Below are positions 45,997 through 54,089 of a DNA stretch of 64,000 bases, piece after piece (within the stretch, counting starts at the first letter, position 1; every line of letters starts with the position of its first letter). The stretch lies in contig WHSU01000004.1 of NCBI GenBank assembly GCA_009379925.1, positions 1 through 64,000 of the forward strand, in the 5' to 3' direction. The stretch comes from Dehalococcoidia bacterium. GTDB lineage: Bacteria; Chloroflexota; Dehalococcoidia; UBA2979. Both the position numbers and the translations under genes were made by a program. The notes below the pieces were generated by a model, which saw nothing but the letters and a program-made list of their open reading frames with translations, searched no databases and was not told the DNA's origin.

Positions 45997-47267
45997 TTGT
46001 TCTTCAAATACGGGACATCTGCGGTACCACGGCTGATCGACTGCGCCCTGCGAGTCGCCGCGTATCTCGGCGTGGCTCTGCTCGTCACGGTGATGGGCTG
46101 CCGCAATGATGCGGAGTCTCGGACCCCACTTCGAGAGCTTGCACCCGCCGACCTGCCAGCGCTCACGCTCCCAATCGACTCCTACCCGCTCGTGCTCGAC
46201 GGCCGTCGGCTCATGGACGCAGCGGTCCCCCCCGAGGGAAACCGTGCCTTCCTGCAGTATCCGCGCGAAGGGCTGACGGGGCCTACGCGCGCACGTATCT
46301 GGCTCCCCACGACATCGAGCTGGATGACGGGTTCGGAAAGGTGGCGACCGATGTCCGGCTGTTCAGGGACGAGGACTCGGCGATGGCCGCGTTTGCCTCA
46401 TTCCGGGACGGCACGTTACTTGATGATTATGTGAGTCATGTCTCACCCAGCATCAGCGTGGCACGTCGGGATCTCGTGCTACCCGAAGCGGGCGATCAAC
46501 ACGCCGGAAGTCGCATCGTGTACACGTTCCCAAGTGGTTGGCCAGGCAGTATCGAGTTTGGTGCCGTACGGATCGGCCGGCTCGTCGCGACGGTCGAGAT
46601 CACGCATCTCTGGCACGATTCCGTTGCCCCACCCGTGATGCTCAAAGTCTTTCCAGAATACGTTGCTTTCCTGGAGGCTGGCATTCGTGATGCGGTGTCG
46701 GCGCCCACCGCATCCGCAACAGAAACCTCGCCGTCGGACGTCGCGCGGCTCCTGCTCGAGCCGCACGACCTGCCTGGCGCGCACGACGGTATTGCGGTCG
46801 TGTCCGAGAATGAGTTGCCTCCGGTTGACGCCCTCCTCGATGGGCACGCTCGTGCCCTGGCCTCGTGGGCAGGGGAGCCGTTCGACCTGTTCGGCAGGCA
46901 AACATGGCTGGTCAACACCACTGTGTTCCAGTTCCGGACACCGGCAGGCGCGGAAACCTTCCAGCGGCTGGTCCGGGAAGAACCGGGCCTCGGAGCTGAC
47001 GGGGTCGTTTGCGGCTACAACACACCCGTGTCACGACTGGACGACCTCACCATGACCCTGGGCGCGGACGACCTCGTCGTCATCGCACTCGCGTGTGGTT
47101 CGCCGCCGAACCGCGAGATGGTGTGGATCAGCCTCATCGAGGGGCGTGTCGTCAATGTCCTCGCAGTCGACACCGCCATTGCTGGCGTCGACCAGGCATA
47201 CGTCCAGAGCGCCCGCGAATTGCTCGGTGCGCAACTCCAGGAAGCGACAACGGGGGTGGCCGATTGA
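45997..47267 (+). CDS. putative lipoprotein, frameshifted, function unknown
   Basis: The first part, in one frame, begins at TTG 45997 (AGGAG 5 bases upstream) with a hydrophobic signal LGVALLVTVMGC, and runs to AFLQYPREGLTG. The remainder continues in another frame from YARTYLAPHDIELDD through RDEDSAMAAFASFRDG to LGAQLQEATTG. The break is in a G4 run at 46278-46281: adding one G gives a single 423-residue protein. Two similar halves are suggested (RDEDSAMAAFASF and RTPAGAETFQRLV, each followed by strand-rich sequence). No known domain is recognised. Codons here are less GC-ended than in the neighbours. Confidence 0.65.
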
Positions 47268-47348
47268 ACCAGGCTCCGTGCCGCTCCAACGTCCGTCGAC
47301 GTACGAGCCACCAGTGAGATGCTTGCTTCGAGTCCTACAGAGGCGACC

Positions 47349-47816
47349 ATGAGTCACCAACGTTGGCTGTCAACCTTGTTGCGCCGAGGTGCTATCCCGC
47401 GGCCTCGCTCCTACGCTCGCATCGCGATTACCACCTGCCTTCAGATGCTGGGTGCGTTCGCCGCGCTTCTCGTGCTTCTGCGTGTCGTAGGGAGCAGCTG
47501 GGAACCCGGGGTAGATACGGCGGTGATAGTGGCAGGGGTGTTGCTGGTCACTGCCTACTTCGAAACTGATGAGGTGATTGAGGTCGCGGGGCCGTCGGAC
47601 GCGGTGGTCCGAGCAGCGATCGAGAGGGCGGGATTTCGTTACCGCGGGTCATCGGGCCCCGTTGAGACCTTCCGCACCGGGTGGCTAGCCGCCTTCGGAC
47701 GCCAGCGGGTCCACGTCATACGCGACGGCGCGCAGAGCCGAATCCTTGTGCCTCGGTACCGCGCGGAAGCGGTCAAGTCTCAGCTCGGGCAGTCGATCCC
47801 CGAGGCAAGCGGCTGA
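47349..47816 (+). CDS. small membrane protein, unknown function
   Basis: A 155-residue protein with two transmembrane helices (about 31-48, LGAFAALLVLLRVVG, and 54-70, AVIVAGVLLVTAYFETD) and a soluble C-terminal part of about 80 residues (AAIERAGFRYRGSSGPVETF and on). ATG 47349 has an AGAGGCG sequence upstream. It follows the lipoprotein gene by 81 bases and shares its lower-GC look. No family is recognised. Confidence 0.6.
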   Translation: MSHQRWLSTLLRRGAIPRPRSYARIAITTCLQMLGAFAALLVLLRVVGSSWEPGVDTAVIVAGVLLVTAYFETDEVIEVAGPSDAVVRAAIERAGFRYRGSSGPVETFRTGWLAAFGRQRVHVIRDGAQSRILVPRYRAEAVKSQLGQSIPEASG

Positions 47817-47819
47817 GCG

Positions 47820-48320
47820 TCAGCCGGCCTTCGGCTGGTTGATCAGTTCCACGAAGATGTGCTGCTTGCCATCGGTGCCCTGCCGAGGCTCGATGTGTGG
47901 CGTGCGCAGGGGGAGCTCCGAGCCGGAGATGGCGTTGCCCTCCATGCTCCAGATGGCGCCACTGCATGGGTCCTCGTAGACGCCCGGCAGCCGCCCCGGG
48001 TTCGCCGCGCGGCCACGCCAGTCCTCGGGCAGCCACGACGCGACGCAGCCGCTGGCCTCCACGCGCATGTCGATGGCGCGGATCTTGCCGTTGTCCAGGC
48101 CGACGACGTACAGGTCGACCTCCGGGAACGCGTTCACCTGCCGGATGGCGAAGGTATTGACCGCGCCGGCATCGAAGTAGCGGACGGTGATGCCAGGGTC
48201 GGCGAACAGGCCGCCCCAGAGCGCCGCGAAGATGCCGGCAGCGGAGACCACGATGAGCGCGGTGGGGCCCAGCCAGGGCGGCAGACGGAACCCGCGCAAG
48301 GAGTCCAATCGAGCAGCCAT
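47820..48320 (-). CDS. membrane-anchored Rieske-fold protein without cluster ligands
   Basis: A 166-residue protein with one N-terminal transmembrane helix (TALIVVSAAGIFAALWG, about 21-37) and an outer domain whose order of strands resembles a Rieske domain: NAFPEVDLYVVGL, IRAIDMRVEASGC, then PGVYEDPCSGAIWSMEGN and ELPLRTP. At the first motif the ligands C-x-H read Val-Glu-Ala before Ser-Gly-Cys, and at the second motif C-P-C-H becomes Asp-Pro-Cys-Ser. The two structural cysteines that form the Rieske disulfide are kept. So it probably binds no 2Fe-2S cluster. Its start overlaps the stop of the upstream crotonase by one base. Confidence 0.7.
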   Translation of the reverse strand: MAARLDSLRGFRLPPWLGPTALIVVSAAGIFAALWGGLFADPGITVRYFDAGAVNTFAIRQVNAFPEVDLYVVGLDNGKIRAIDMRVEASGCVASWLPEDWRGRAANPGRLPGVYEDPCSGAIWSMEGNAISGSELPLRTPHIEPRQGTDGKQHIFVELINQPKAG

Positions 48321-49039
48321 CAGTCCCCCGCTTCCAGCAGCGCCGCCAGGCGGCGCTCCAGCGCCAGCCCGTCCCGCAACGGCAGGTCGATGCCCTGGAC
48401 CACCGCCCGCTTCACGGCGCGCAGGGCGCGCGGCTCCAGCATGGCGAGGCGTTCCGCCCAGGCTCGTGCGGTCGGGAGCAGATCATCTCGCCGGACGACC
48501 GCATGCACCAGCCCCTGCTCCAGCGCGTCCCGTGCGGCCATCGGTTCGCCGGTCGTGGCGAGCAGCAGGGCGTCGCTGCGGCCGATGTGGCGCGGCACGG
48601 TCTGCGTCCCCCCGGCTGAGGGGATGTAGCCCAGGGTGACCTCCGGCAGGGCGAAGCGCGCGTCTTCCGAGGCGACGCGCAGGTCGCAGTACATCGACAG
48701 CTCGCACCCGGCGCCGTAGGCGAAGCCCTGGATCGCGGCGATCAACGGGATCTCGAGCTGCGACATCGCGCCCCAGAGGTCGCGTTGAAGGCGCGCATCG
48801 CGCGCCTCCAGGTACGAGGGAGCGGTGCCGAACTCGGTGATGTCCGCGCCCGCCGAGAACGCACGGTCGCCGGCGCCGTGCAGCACCGCCACGCGTACGG
48901 TGGGGTCCAGGCGCAGCGCCTGGAGCACGCCCCACAGCTCGTCGCGCATCGCCATGTGGATGGCGTTGAGCGCCTCCGGGCGATCGAGGGTGACCCAGGC
49001 GACGTCACCTTCGCGCTCGTAGTGGACGAACGGGGGCAC
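48320..49039 (-). CDS. enoyl-CoA hydratase/isomerase
   Basis: A 239-residue crotonase with an intact hydratase site: Glu113 in GAGCELSMYCDL and Glu133 in LPEVTLGYIPSAGG, plus the oxyanion hole at AFSAGADI. It should hydrate trans-2-enoyl-CoA or isomerise a related thioester in beta-oxidation. It is the most upstream gene of a small minus-strand group with the Rieske-fold protein; the small paralogue pair lies 21 bases before it. Confidence 0.92.
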   Translation of the reverse strand: MPPFVHYEREGDVAWVTLDRPEALNAIHMAMRDELWGVLQALRLDPTVRVAVLHGAGDRAFSAGADITEFGTAPSYLEARDARLQRDLWGAMSQLEIPLIAAIQGFAYGAGCELSMYCDLRVASEDARFALPEVTLGYIPSAGGTQTVPRHIGRSDALLLATTGEPMAARDALEQGLVHAVVRRDDLLPTARAWAERLAMLEPRALRAVKRAVVQGIDLPLRDGLALERRLAALLEAGD

Positions 49040-49060
49040 GGGCGCCGCCCAACCTGCCGT

Positions 49061-49300
49061 CTAGCGGGCCCAGTCGGGCTTCTTGATGGCGCTGACCTCG
49101 CTGCGGTCGTGGGTCCGCTGCAGCTCAGCGTTCACCTTCTCCGCCAGCAGCTGCATCATGGGCGAGCCGGCCTTCATGCGGTCGGTCCGCCAGCGGCGCA
49201 GCGTGGCGCGGTCCGTCTTGTCCATCTCCAGCTCAACCAGCTGGTCCACAACCGTGTCGAACATCTTCTGGACTTCTTCGACCGAGAACTCGACCTTCAT
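49061..49300 (-). CDS. small conserved protein A of tandem pair (79 aa)
   Basis: A 79-residue charged, helical protein with no Cys and no signal. It aligns without gaps along most of its length with the gene just upstream: Met-x-Val start, a V-x-x-Q-V/L helix, then R-x-x-x-R-x-W-R-x-x-R-x-x-G and a closing L-x-x-x-x-N-x-x-L helix. Its ATG overlaps the stop of that gene (ATGA). The pair lies between two crotonase genes on the same strand. Function unknown. Confidence 0.75.
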   Translation of the reverse strand: MKVEFSVEEVQKMFDTVVDQLVELEMDKTDRATLRRWRTDRMKAGSPMMQLLAEKVNAELQRTHDRSEVSAIKKPDWAR

Positions 49301-49563
49301 CCGCCGAACTCCGTCCGTGCCGAGACCTTCAACTTGCCGCGCTTGCGCAGCATGCGGGTGGTGCGTTCGTCGATGAAGTTGCCCAGCGCCTCGTTCAGCT
49401 CCTCGGTGAACTCATCCAGGCCCGCCGTGCCCTGCTCACGCGCACGTCGCCAGTCCCGGACCTTGCGACGCGTCTCGTCCGACAGCTCGACGTGGTCGAG
49501 CACCTGCGAGGTGACGAGGGTCAGCACCCCGAGCGCCTCGTCCGTATTCAAGATGACGTTCAT
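49297..49563 (-). CDS. small conserved protein B of tandem pair (88 aa)
   Basis: An 88-residue protein paralogous to the gene below it. It has the same core R-x-x-V-R-D-W-R-R-A-R-x-x-G and LNEALGNFIDER helix, and a basic C-terminal tail (RKRGKLKVSART). ATG 49563 has GGAGG 5 bases upstream, the first gene of the pair. Coupled translation and equal size suggest a heterodimer or hetero-oligomer. No function is known to me. Confidence 0.75.
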   Translation of the reverse strand: MNVILNTDEALGVLTLVTSQVLDHVELSDETRRKVRDWRRAREQGTAGLDEFTEELNEALGNFIDERTTRMLRKRGKLKVSARTEFGG

Positions 49564-49630
49564 GTCCCCTCCTGTCCCGGCAGTGTACCGAAGGCGCCCC
49601 GCCCCGTCCGGTGCCGGGAGCGCCTGCCGC

Positions 49631-50392
49631 TCACCGTCCGATAAAACGCGGCGGGCGCTTCTCGATGAAGGCCTGCACACCCTCCGCGCGGTCTTCCGTC
49701 GTCTGGAGCAGCACGGTGAGGTCCAATTCGTACCGCAGCGCGTCCTGGAGCGGCATCTCCGCCCCTCGGTGCACCGCTTCCTTCGCCAGCCGCGTCGCGA
49801 TCGGCCCGCGCGACGCGACCGTCCGAGCGACGCGTGTGGCCGCCTCTACGACCTCCGTGGAGGGTACAACCACCGAGACCAGGCCGATGCGTCGCGCCTC
49901 CGCCGCGTCCACGGTCTCGCCGAGTAGCAGCAGCCGGAGCGCATGGGCGCGCCCGACGGCGCGAGGCAGCCGCTGCGTGCCGCCCCCTCGAGGCACCAGC
50001 CCCGCCTCCGTCTCCGGCATCGCGAACGTCGCGTCCTCCGCGGCGATGCGGATGTCGCAGGCGAGCGCGAGTTCGAGGCCGGCGGAGTGCGCCGCGCCGC
50101 GCACGGCGGCGACCACCGGCTGCGGCGCCGCCGCCAGCGCATCGAAGGCGCCGCCGAGCGGGGACAGGCCGTCGATGCCGTCGTGGCCGGCCAGAGCCTC
50201 GGCCGTCCATCCCGCGCCGAACGCGCCACCAGCCGCGTGGAGGACCACGGCGCGCACGTCGTCGGGTGCGCCACCCACCTGCTCGGCGGCGTCGCCCAGC
50301 GCCTGCATGAAGGCGCGGTCGTAGCGCCCTTCGCGCGGGTCGATCACGACCGTCGCGACGTGGTCCTCGATAGTCACCGAGACGAGCGACAC
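49631..50392 (-). CDS. enoyl-CoA hydratase/isomerase
   Basis: A 253-residue crotonase. Both catalytic glutamates are present, Glu107 in HSAGLELALACDI and Glu127 in MPETEAGLVPRGGG, and the oxyanion hole lies in GGAFGAGWTAEA. The N-terminus is less typical (IDPREGRYDRAFMQ in place of LNRP). It is divergent from the GNAT gene across 98 bases, where a TAGACT hexamer near 50437 could be a -10 box for the plus strand. Confidence 0.92.
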   Translation of the reverse strand: MSLVSVTIEDHVATVVIDPREGRYDRAFMQALGDAAEQVGGAPDDVRAVVLHAAGGAFGAGWTAEALAGHDGIDGLSPLGGAFDALAAAPQPVVAAVRGAAHSAGLELALACDIRIAAEDATFAMPETEAGLVPRGGGTQRLPRAVGRAHALRLLLLGETVDAAEARRIGLVSVVVPSTEVVEAATRVARTVASRGPIATRLAKEAVHRGAEMPLQDALRYELDLTVLLQTTEDRAEGVQAFIEKRPPRFIGR

Positions 50393-50490
50393 TCGCGGCC
50401 TCCCTGCGGCGCGCCCCCGGGCAGGGCCGCGAGGAGAGTGTAGACTGCCGTCCGCACCGTGATCGATGCGCCGCCTTACACTGCCGCCCT

Positions 50491-51258
50491 ATGGGACCAC
50501 CGACCGTCGACCATCATCGCCTCGAGGAAGTGCTCCTCAACGCGACGGCGCCGCCGGAGCAGCTGTTCTACGACGGCTGGTTGCTGCGGCTCTCGCGCGA
50601 GCACATCAAACGAGCCGCCTCCGTCAACACGACGTTCACCTCGACGCTGCCGCTGGCGGAGAAAGTCGATACCTGCCAGCACGTGTACCGGAACCGCGGA
50701 CTGGTACCGATCTTCCGGCTGACGTCGCAGCCGGCGGCGGCGCCCGGCCTCGACGCCGAACTGGAGGCACGCGGCTATCGCATCTTCGAGCCGTCGCTCG
50801 TACAGGCAGCGCCGCTCAAGGGCCTCGGGACCGCGATCGCCGCGCCGGCCGGGATGCGCTTCGAGACGACGGAGGTCGAGCCGTGGGTAGCGATGGTGGG
50901 CCGACTTCGGGGCTGGCCGGAGCACGATGTGGTCGCCCACATTCGACGCATGACCTCGTCCGTACTGCCTTCACACTGCCTCTCGCTGATGGAGGGCGAC
51001 ACGGTAGCGTCCTGCGGCCTGGTGACGCTCGAGGGCCAGTACGCCGGGCTGTTCGACATCTACACGCCGCCTGAGTATCGCGGCCGGGGCCTCGCGACCG
51101 TGTTGTGCCGGGCGCTGCTGGCGATCGGCCGTGACTCCGGCGCCACGACCGGATGGCTGTCGGTGTTGGCCTCGAACGATCCTGCGCTCGCCGTGTACCG
51201 TCGCCTGGGGTTCACGACGGCATACGACTACTGGTACCGGGTGCCGCCAGACTACTGA
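50491..51258 (+). CDS. GNAT-family N-acetyltransferase
   Basis: A 255-residue protein. The C-terminal half (about 125-250) is a GNAT domain with the acetyl-CoA loop YRGRGLATVLCRALL and the closing NDPALAVYRRLGFTTAYDYWYR. The N-terminal half looks like a degenerate second GNAT unit, as in tandem-GNAT proteins. Substrate unknown. ATG 50491 is in weak ribosome-binding context. Confidence 0.88.
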   Translation: MGPPTVDHHRLEEVLLNATAPPEQLFYDGWLLRLSREHIKRAASVNTTFTSTLPLAEKVDTCQHVYRNRGLVPIFRLTSQPAAAPGLDAELEARGYRIFEPSLVQAAPLKGLGTAIAAPAGMRFETTEVEPWVAMVGRLRGWPEHDVVAHIRRMTSSVLPSHCLSLMEGDTVASCGLVTLEGQYAGLFDIYTPPEYRGRGLATVLCRALLAIGRDSGATTGWLSVLASNDPALAVYRRLGFTTAYDYWYRVPPDY

Positions 51259-51284
51259 GCCATCCGCTGGATCGAGGGGGACAC

Positions 51285-52055
51285 ATGGACCTGGGACTGA
51301 CCGGCGGCTCGGTCGTCGTGACCGGCGCCAGCCGGGGCATCGGGAGGGCAGTCGCGGAGGCGTTCGCCGCGGAAGGGGCGCGCCTCATGCTCTGCGCACG
51401 CGGCGCGGAGCAACTCGAGGTGACACGCGCCGAGATCGCGGCGGCGCACCCCGGCGCCGAGGTGCGCGCGCTCGCCGCCGATGTCACGCGCGCGGAAGAC
51501 GCCGAGCGCCTGGTGGGTGCGGCCGTCGAGGCGTACGGCGCGCTCGATGTCCTCGTGAACAACGCCGGCGCGACCGTGCGCGATGGCACGCTGGAGGAGA
51601 ACTGGTCGCGCTCCTTCGAACTGAACGTGCTGGCGGCGCTGCGGCTCATGGAACTCGCGAAGCCGCACCTACTACGGGCGGATGGCGGCGGTGCGGTGGT
51701 CAACGTCTCCTCGATCTACGGCCGCGAGGCGGGCGGGCCACCTCAGTACAACGCCACGAAGGCCGCGCAGATCGCGATGTCGAAGGCCTATGCCCTCGCG
51801 TGGGCCGCCGAGGGGATCCGCGTAAACAACATCGCACCGGGCTCGATCGCCTTCGAGGGCGGCTCGTGGGGTCGCCGCCTGGAGGAGGATCCGGAGGGGA
51901 TGGCGCGCTTCATCGGGCAGCAGATCCCCGGCGGCCGCTTCGGCCGGCCCGAGGAAGTAGCGGCGGCCGTCGCGTTCCTCGCCTCGCCTCGGGCGTCCTG
52001 GGTGCTCGGCGCGACGCTAAACGTGGACGGCGGACAGTCTCGCTCGAACATCTGA
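51285..52055 (+). CDS. short-chain dehydrogenase/reductase
   Basis: A 256-residue classical SDR with all key motifs: TGASRGIG for NAD(P), NNAG, the catalytic Ser in VVNVSSIYG, and Tyr-Asn-Ala-Thr-Lys as Tyr-x3-Lys. The C-terminus VLGATLNVDGGQ is typical of 3-oxoacyl-ACP reductase-like members. ATG 51285 follows GAGGGGG. It is 26 bases after the GNAT gene. Confidence 0.92.
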   Translation: MDLGLTGGSVVVTGASRGIGRAVAEAFAAEGARLMLCARGAEQLEVTRAEIAAAHPGAEVRALAADVTRAEDAERLVGAAVEAYGALDVLVNNAGATVRDGTLEENWSRSFELNVLAALRLMELAKPHLLRADGGGAVVNVSSIYGREAGGPPQYNATKAAQIAMSKAYALAWAAEGIRVNNIAPGSIAFEGGSWGRRLEEDPEGMARFIGQQIPGGRFGRPEEVAAAVAFLASPRASWVLGATLNVDGGQSRSNI

Positions 52056-52153
52056 CGGTGCTCCGCGGCCGGGTCGAGCCAACGACGGTCGCCCGGTAGA
52101 ATGTCGCGCGGCGAGCCGGTCGATGCGTAGGCGCCCGGGGAAGGGACGGCGGA

Positions 52154-52579
52154 ATGCGGTTCAAGCGGCAAGACCTGCCGGGCATCCTGATCGCGACGGT
52201 GGCGCCGGTGCTGATCGCGGTGCTCTTCCTCTCCTCGTACGAGCTGTGGGATCACCACGGCACACCGCTGCTCCCCACGGTCATCGTCAACCTCGCCGTC
52301 GGCGCGGGCATCATCGGCGCCTTGAGCCGGTTCATCCGCAACTGGGACATGGTGATGGCGGTCGTGCTCGTGCTCGTGATCTCCGTCGTCGGAGTGCTCG
52401 CCCTCCAGCAGTCGGACAACGACGGCACCGCCCTGGCGACGGCGCTGAAGTGGGTCGGCGTCGTGAGCTTCCTCGCACTCAACCTCGTGATCGTCCTCCA
52501 GCTTCTGACCAACGGCCTCATCCCCATCCTCAACCGCCGCGAGACGCGGCAGCGCGAGGAAGCCGAGGCGCAGGGCTAG
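52154..52579 (+). CDS. four-helix membrane protein, unknown function
   Basis: A 141-residue integral membrane protein with helices at about 10-28, 43-60, 66-84 and 98-120, and a charged cytoplasmic tail (NRRETRQREEAEAQ). It has no motif I can assign. A TAGAAT hexamer at 52097-52102 could be a -10 box and GGGGAAGGGA precedes the ATG. Confidence 0.65.
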   Translation: MRFKRQDLPGILIATVAPVLIAVLFLSSYELWDHHGTPLLPTVIVNLAVGAGIIGALSRFIRNWDMVMAVVLVLVISVVGVLALQQSDNDGTALATALKWVGVVSFLALNLVIVLQLLTNGLIPILNRRETRQREEAEAQG

Positions 52580-52630
52580 CCGCGCCAGGCGCGCGACGCG
52601 TCCACCTCGCGTCTGCCCTACGCTCGACGT

Positions 52631-53635
52631 ATGACGACCGGCACCGACGATCGCCTCACGCAGCCTCATCTGACCCCACAGCGCGCCGCGCTGGAGATGC
52701 TGGCCGCGTGGATGGGCGAGCGCTTCTTCCGCACCTTCCGCTTCTCCGAGGGGGACCCGGCGCCCTTCGACGCCGTCCTCGCGCAACGCGAGCGCCGTAT
52801 CGGCGTGAGCGTGGGGCTGCTCTGGGACGAGCCGCCCGCGGAGGTAACCGGAGACGTCGAGGCGCTGCCGGGCGCGGCCGAACTCGGCGAACTGCTCACC
52901 GATGACCTCGACGCCTGGGACGAGGGCGGCTACGTCGTCTGGGTGCCGCCGCAGGCGCAACTCCCCACCGATGAGCCCGCGCGCTCGGATTTCCGCATCA
53001 GCCTCGGCCGTGGGCTGCGCGGACTGCAGCCCGGCGAGCGCCGCGAGGTGCGCCTGCCGGTCACCCTCAAACTCGCGAAGATCAATGCGGACGGGGCGTA
53101 CGTCTCGGTCAGCGGGACACTGGCGAGCCAGTGGACCACGATCTCGGAAGGTGTGCAGGGCGCCTACCACCTCGACGCCCGCGCCCTGCACCGGCTGCCG
53201 GAGGAGTCCGCCGAGGTCGACATCATCGTGTCGCGTGTGCGGGACCGCGCCGCGCTCCTCAACACGGAGGAGCTGACAGACGTCAGGGTCCACGACTACT
53301 GGCTCGTCTCGCGGCTCCCGGCCGGGGCGCCTCGAGGCGTGCTGGTCGTGGGGGCCCCGCCCGAGCTGGACCCGCAGGACGGCACGGCGAGCCGCCGGGC
53401 GTTCCGGCGGTCGGTGCAACGCGCCGTGGAGCAACGCCGCGCCGGTGACTGTGAACTCTCCGTGCTCGTGGTGATGGGCGCCCTGCGCCACATCGGCGAC
53501 GAGCTGGTGACGGCGGGGCTGCGAGGCATGAACCCGGCCACCTATGGCGCGCTGGACCTCGTGGCGCTGGTCGCGGACGGGCAAGTCCGCCAGGTGCTGC
53601 AACCCCGCACCCTGCCGTGGGAGCAGCCCCGATGA
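52631..53635 (+). CDS. hypothetical protein, 334 aa
   Basis: A soluble 334-residue protein without signal or membrane segment. The first part begins with AALEMLAAWMGERFFRTFRF and could be a restriction-endonuclease-like fold (an acidic and basic core with SVGLLWDEPP), but the residues are not conclusive. The middle (RRAFRRSVQRAVEQRR) is basic. The stop overlaps the next start (ATGA). I cannot assign a function. Confidence 0.7.
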   Translation: MTTGTDDRLTQPHLTPQRAALEMLAAWMGERFFRTFRFSEGDPAPFDAVLAQRERRIGVSVGLLWDEPPAEVTGDVEALPGAAELGELLTDDLDAWDEGGYVVWVPPQAQLPTDEPARSDFRISLGRGLRGLQPGERREVRLPVTLKLAKINADGAYVSVSGTLASQWTTISEGVQGAYHLDARALHRLPEESAEVDIIVSRVRDRAALLNTEELTDVRVHDYWLVSRLPAGAPRGVLVVGAPPELDPQDGTASRRAFRRSVQRAVEQRRAGDCELSVLVVMGALRHIGDELVTAGLRGMNPATYGALDLVALVADGQVRQVLQPRTLPWEQPR

Positions 53636-54087
53636 CCGCGCCGATGGAGGAGCCGGGCGGCACACCCCTCGCCGTCCGCGAGGCGACCGAGGACGATGCC
53701 ACCGGCGTGCGGCGCGTGGTCACGGAGGCGCTGCTCGCGGCGGGCTTCCCGCCGCCCGACGAGGAGCGCGACCAGGACCTGGTGCACTTCGGTTTCTATC
53801 GCGAGCGCGGCCGTGCGGCCTGGGTGGCGACCACCACGGATGGACGCGTCGTGGGCTGCGCCGCCGTCGACCACGGCGAGGACGGCCAGGCACGGCTGCG
53901 GCGTTTCGCGGGCCGCGGGCTCGATGCGCTGGCGGCGGAGGCCGTCGCCTTCGCCCGCGGCCAGGGCTACGCCGGCATCGAAGCCGTGATCGCGCCGGGC
54001 ACCGACGCTGCCCGCGAGGCGGTGGAGGCGGCCGGATTCAGCGCGGCGGGCGCCGGCAACGAGTTGCTCTACCGCCGCACCCTCTGA
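53632..54087 (+). CDS. GNAT-like acetyltransferase, compact
   Basis: A 151-residue protein with a GNAT-like layout: LAVREATEDDATGVRRVV as the first strand and helix, then RAAWVATTTDGRVVGCAAVD and a C-terminal EAAGFSAAGAGNELLYRR. The acetyl-CoA loop (R/Q-x-x-G-x-G/A) is not well preserved (the region GDGQARLRRFAGRG is the nearest), so activity is uncertain. ATG 53632 overlaps the upstream stop. Confidence 0.7.
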   Translation: MTAPMEEPGGTPLAVREATEDDATGVRRVVTEALLAAGFPPPDEERDQDLVHFGFYRERGRAAWVATTTDGRVVGCAAVDHGEDGQARLRRFAGRGLDALAAEAVAFARGQGYAGIEAVIAPGTDAAREAVEAAGFSAAGAGNELLYRRTL

Positions 54088-54089
54088 CG

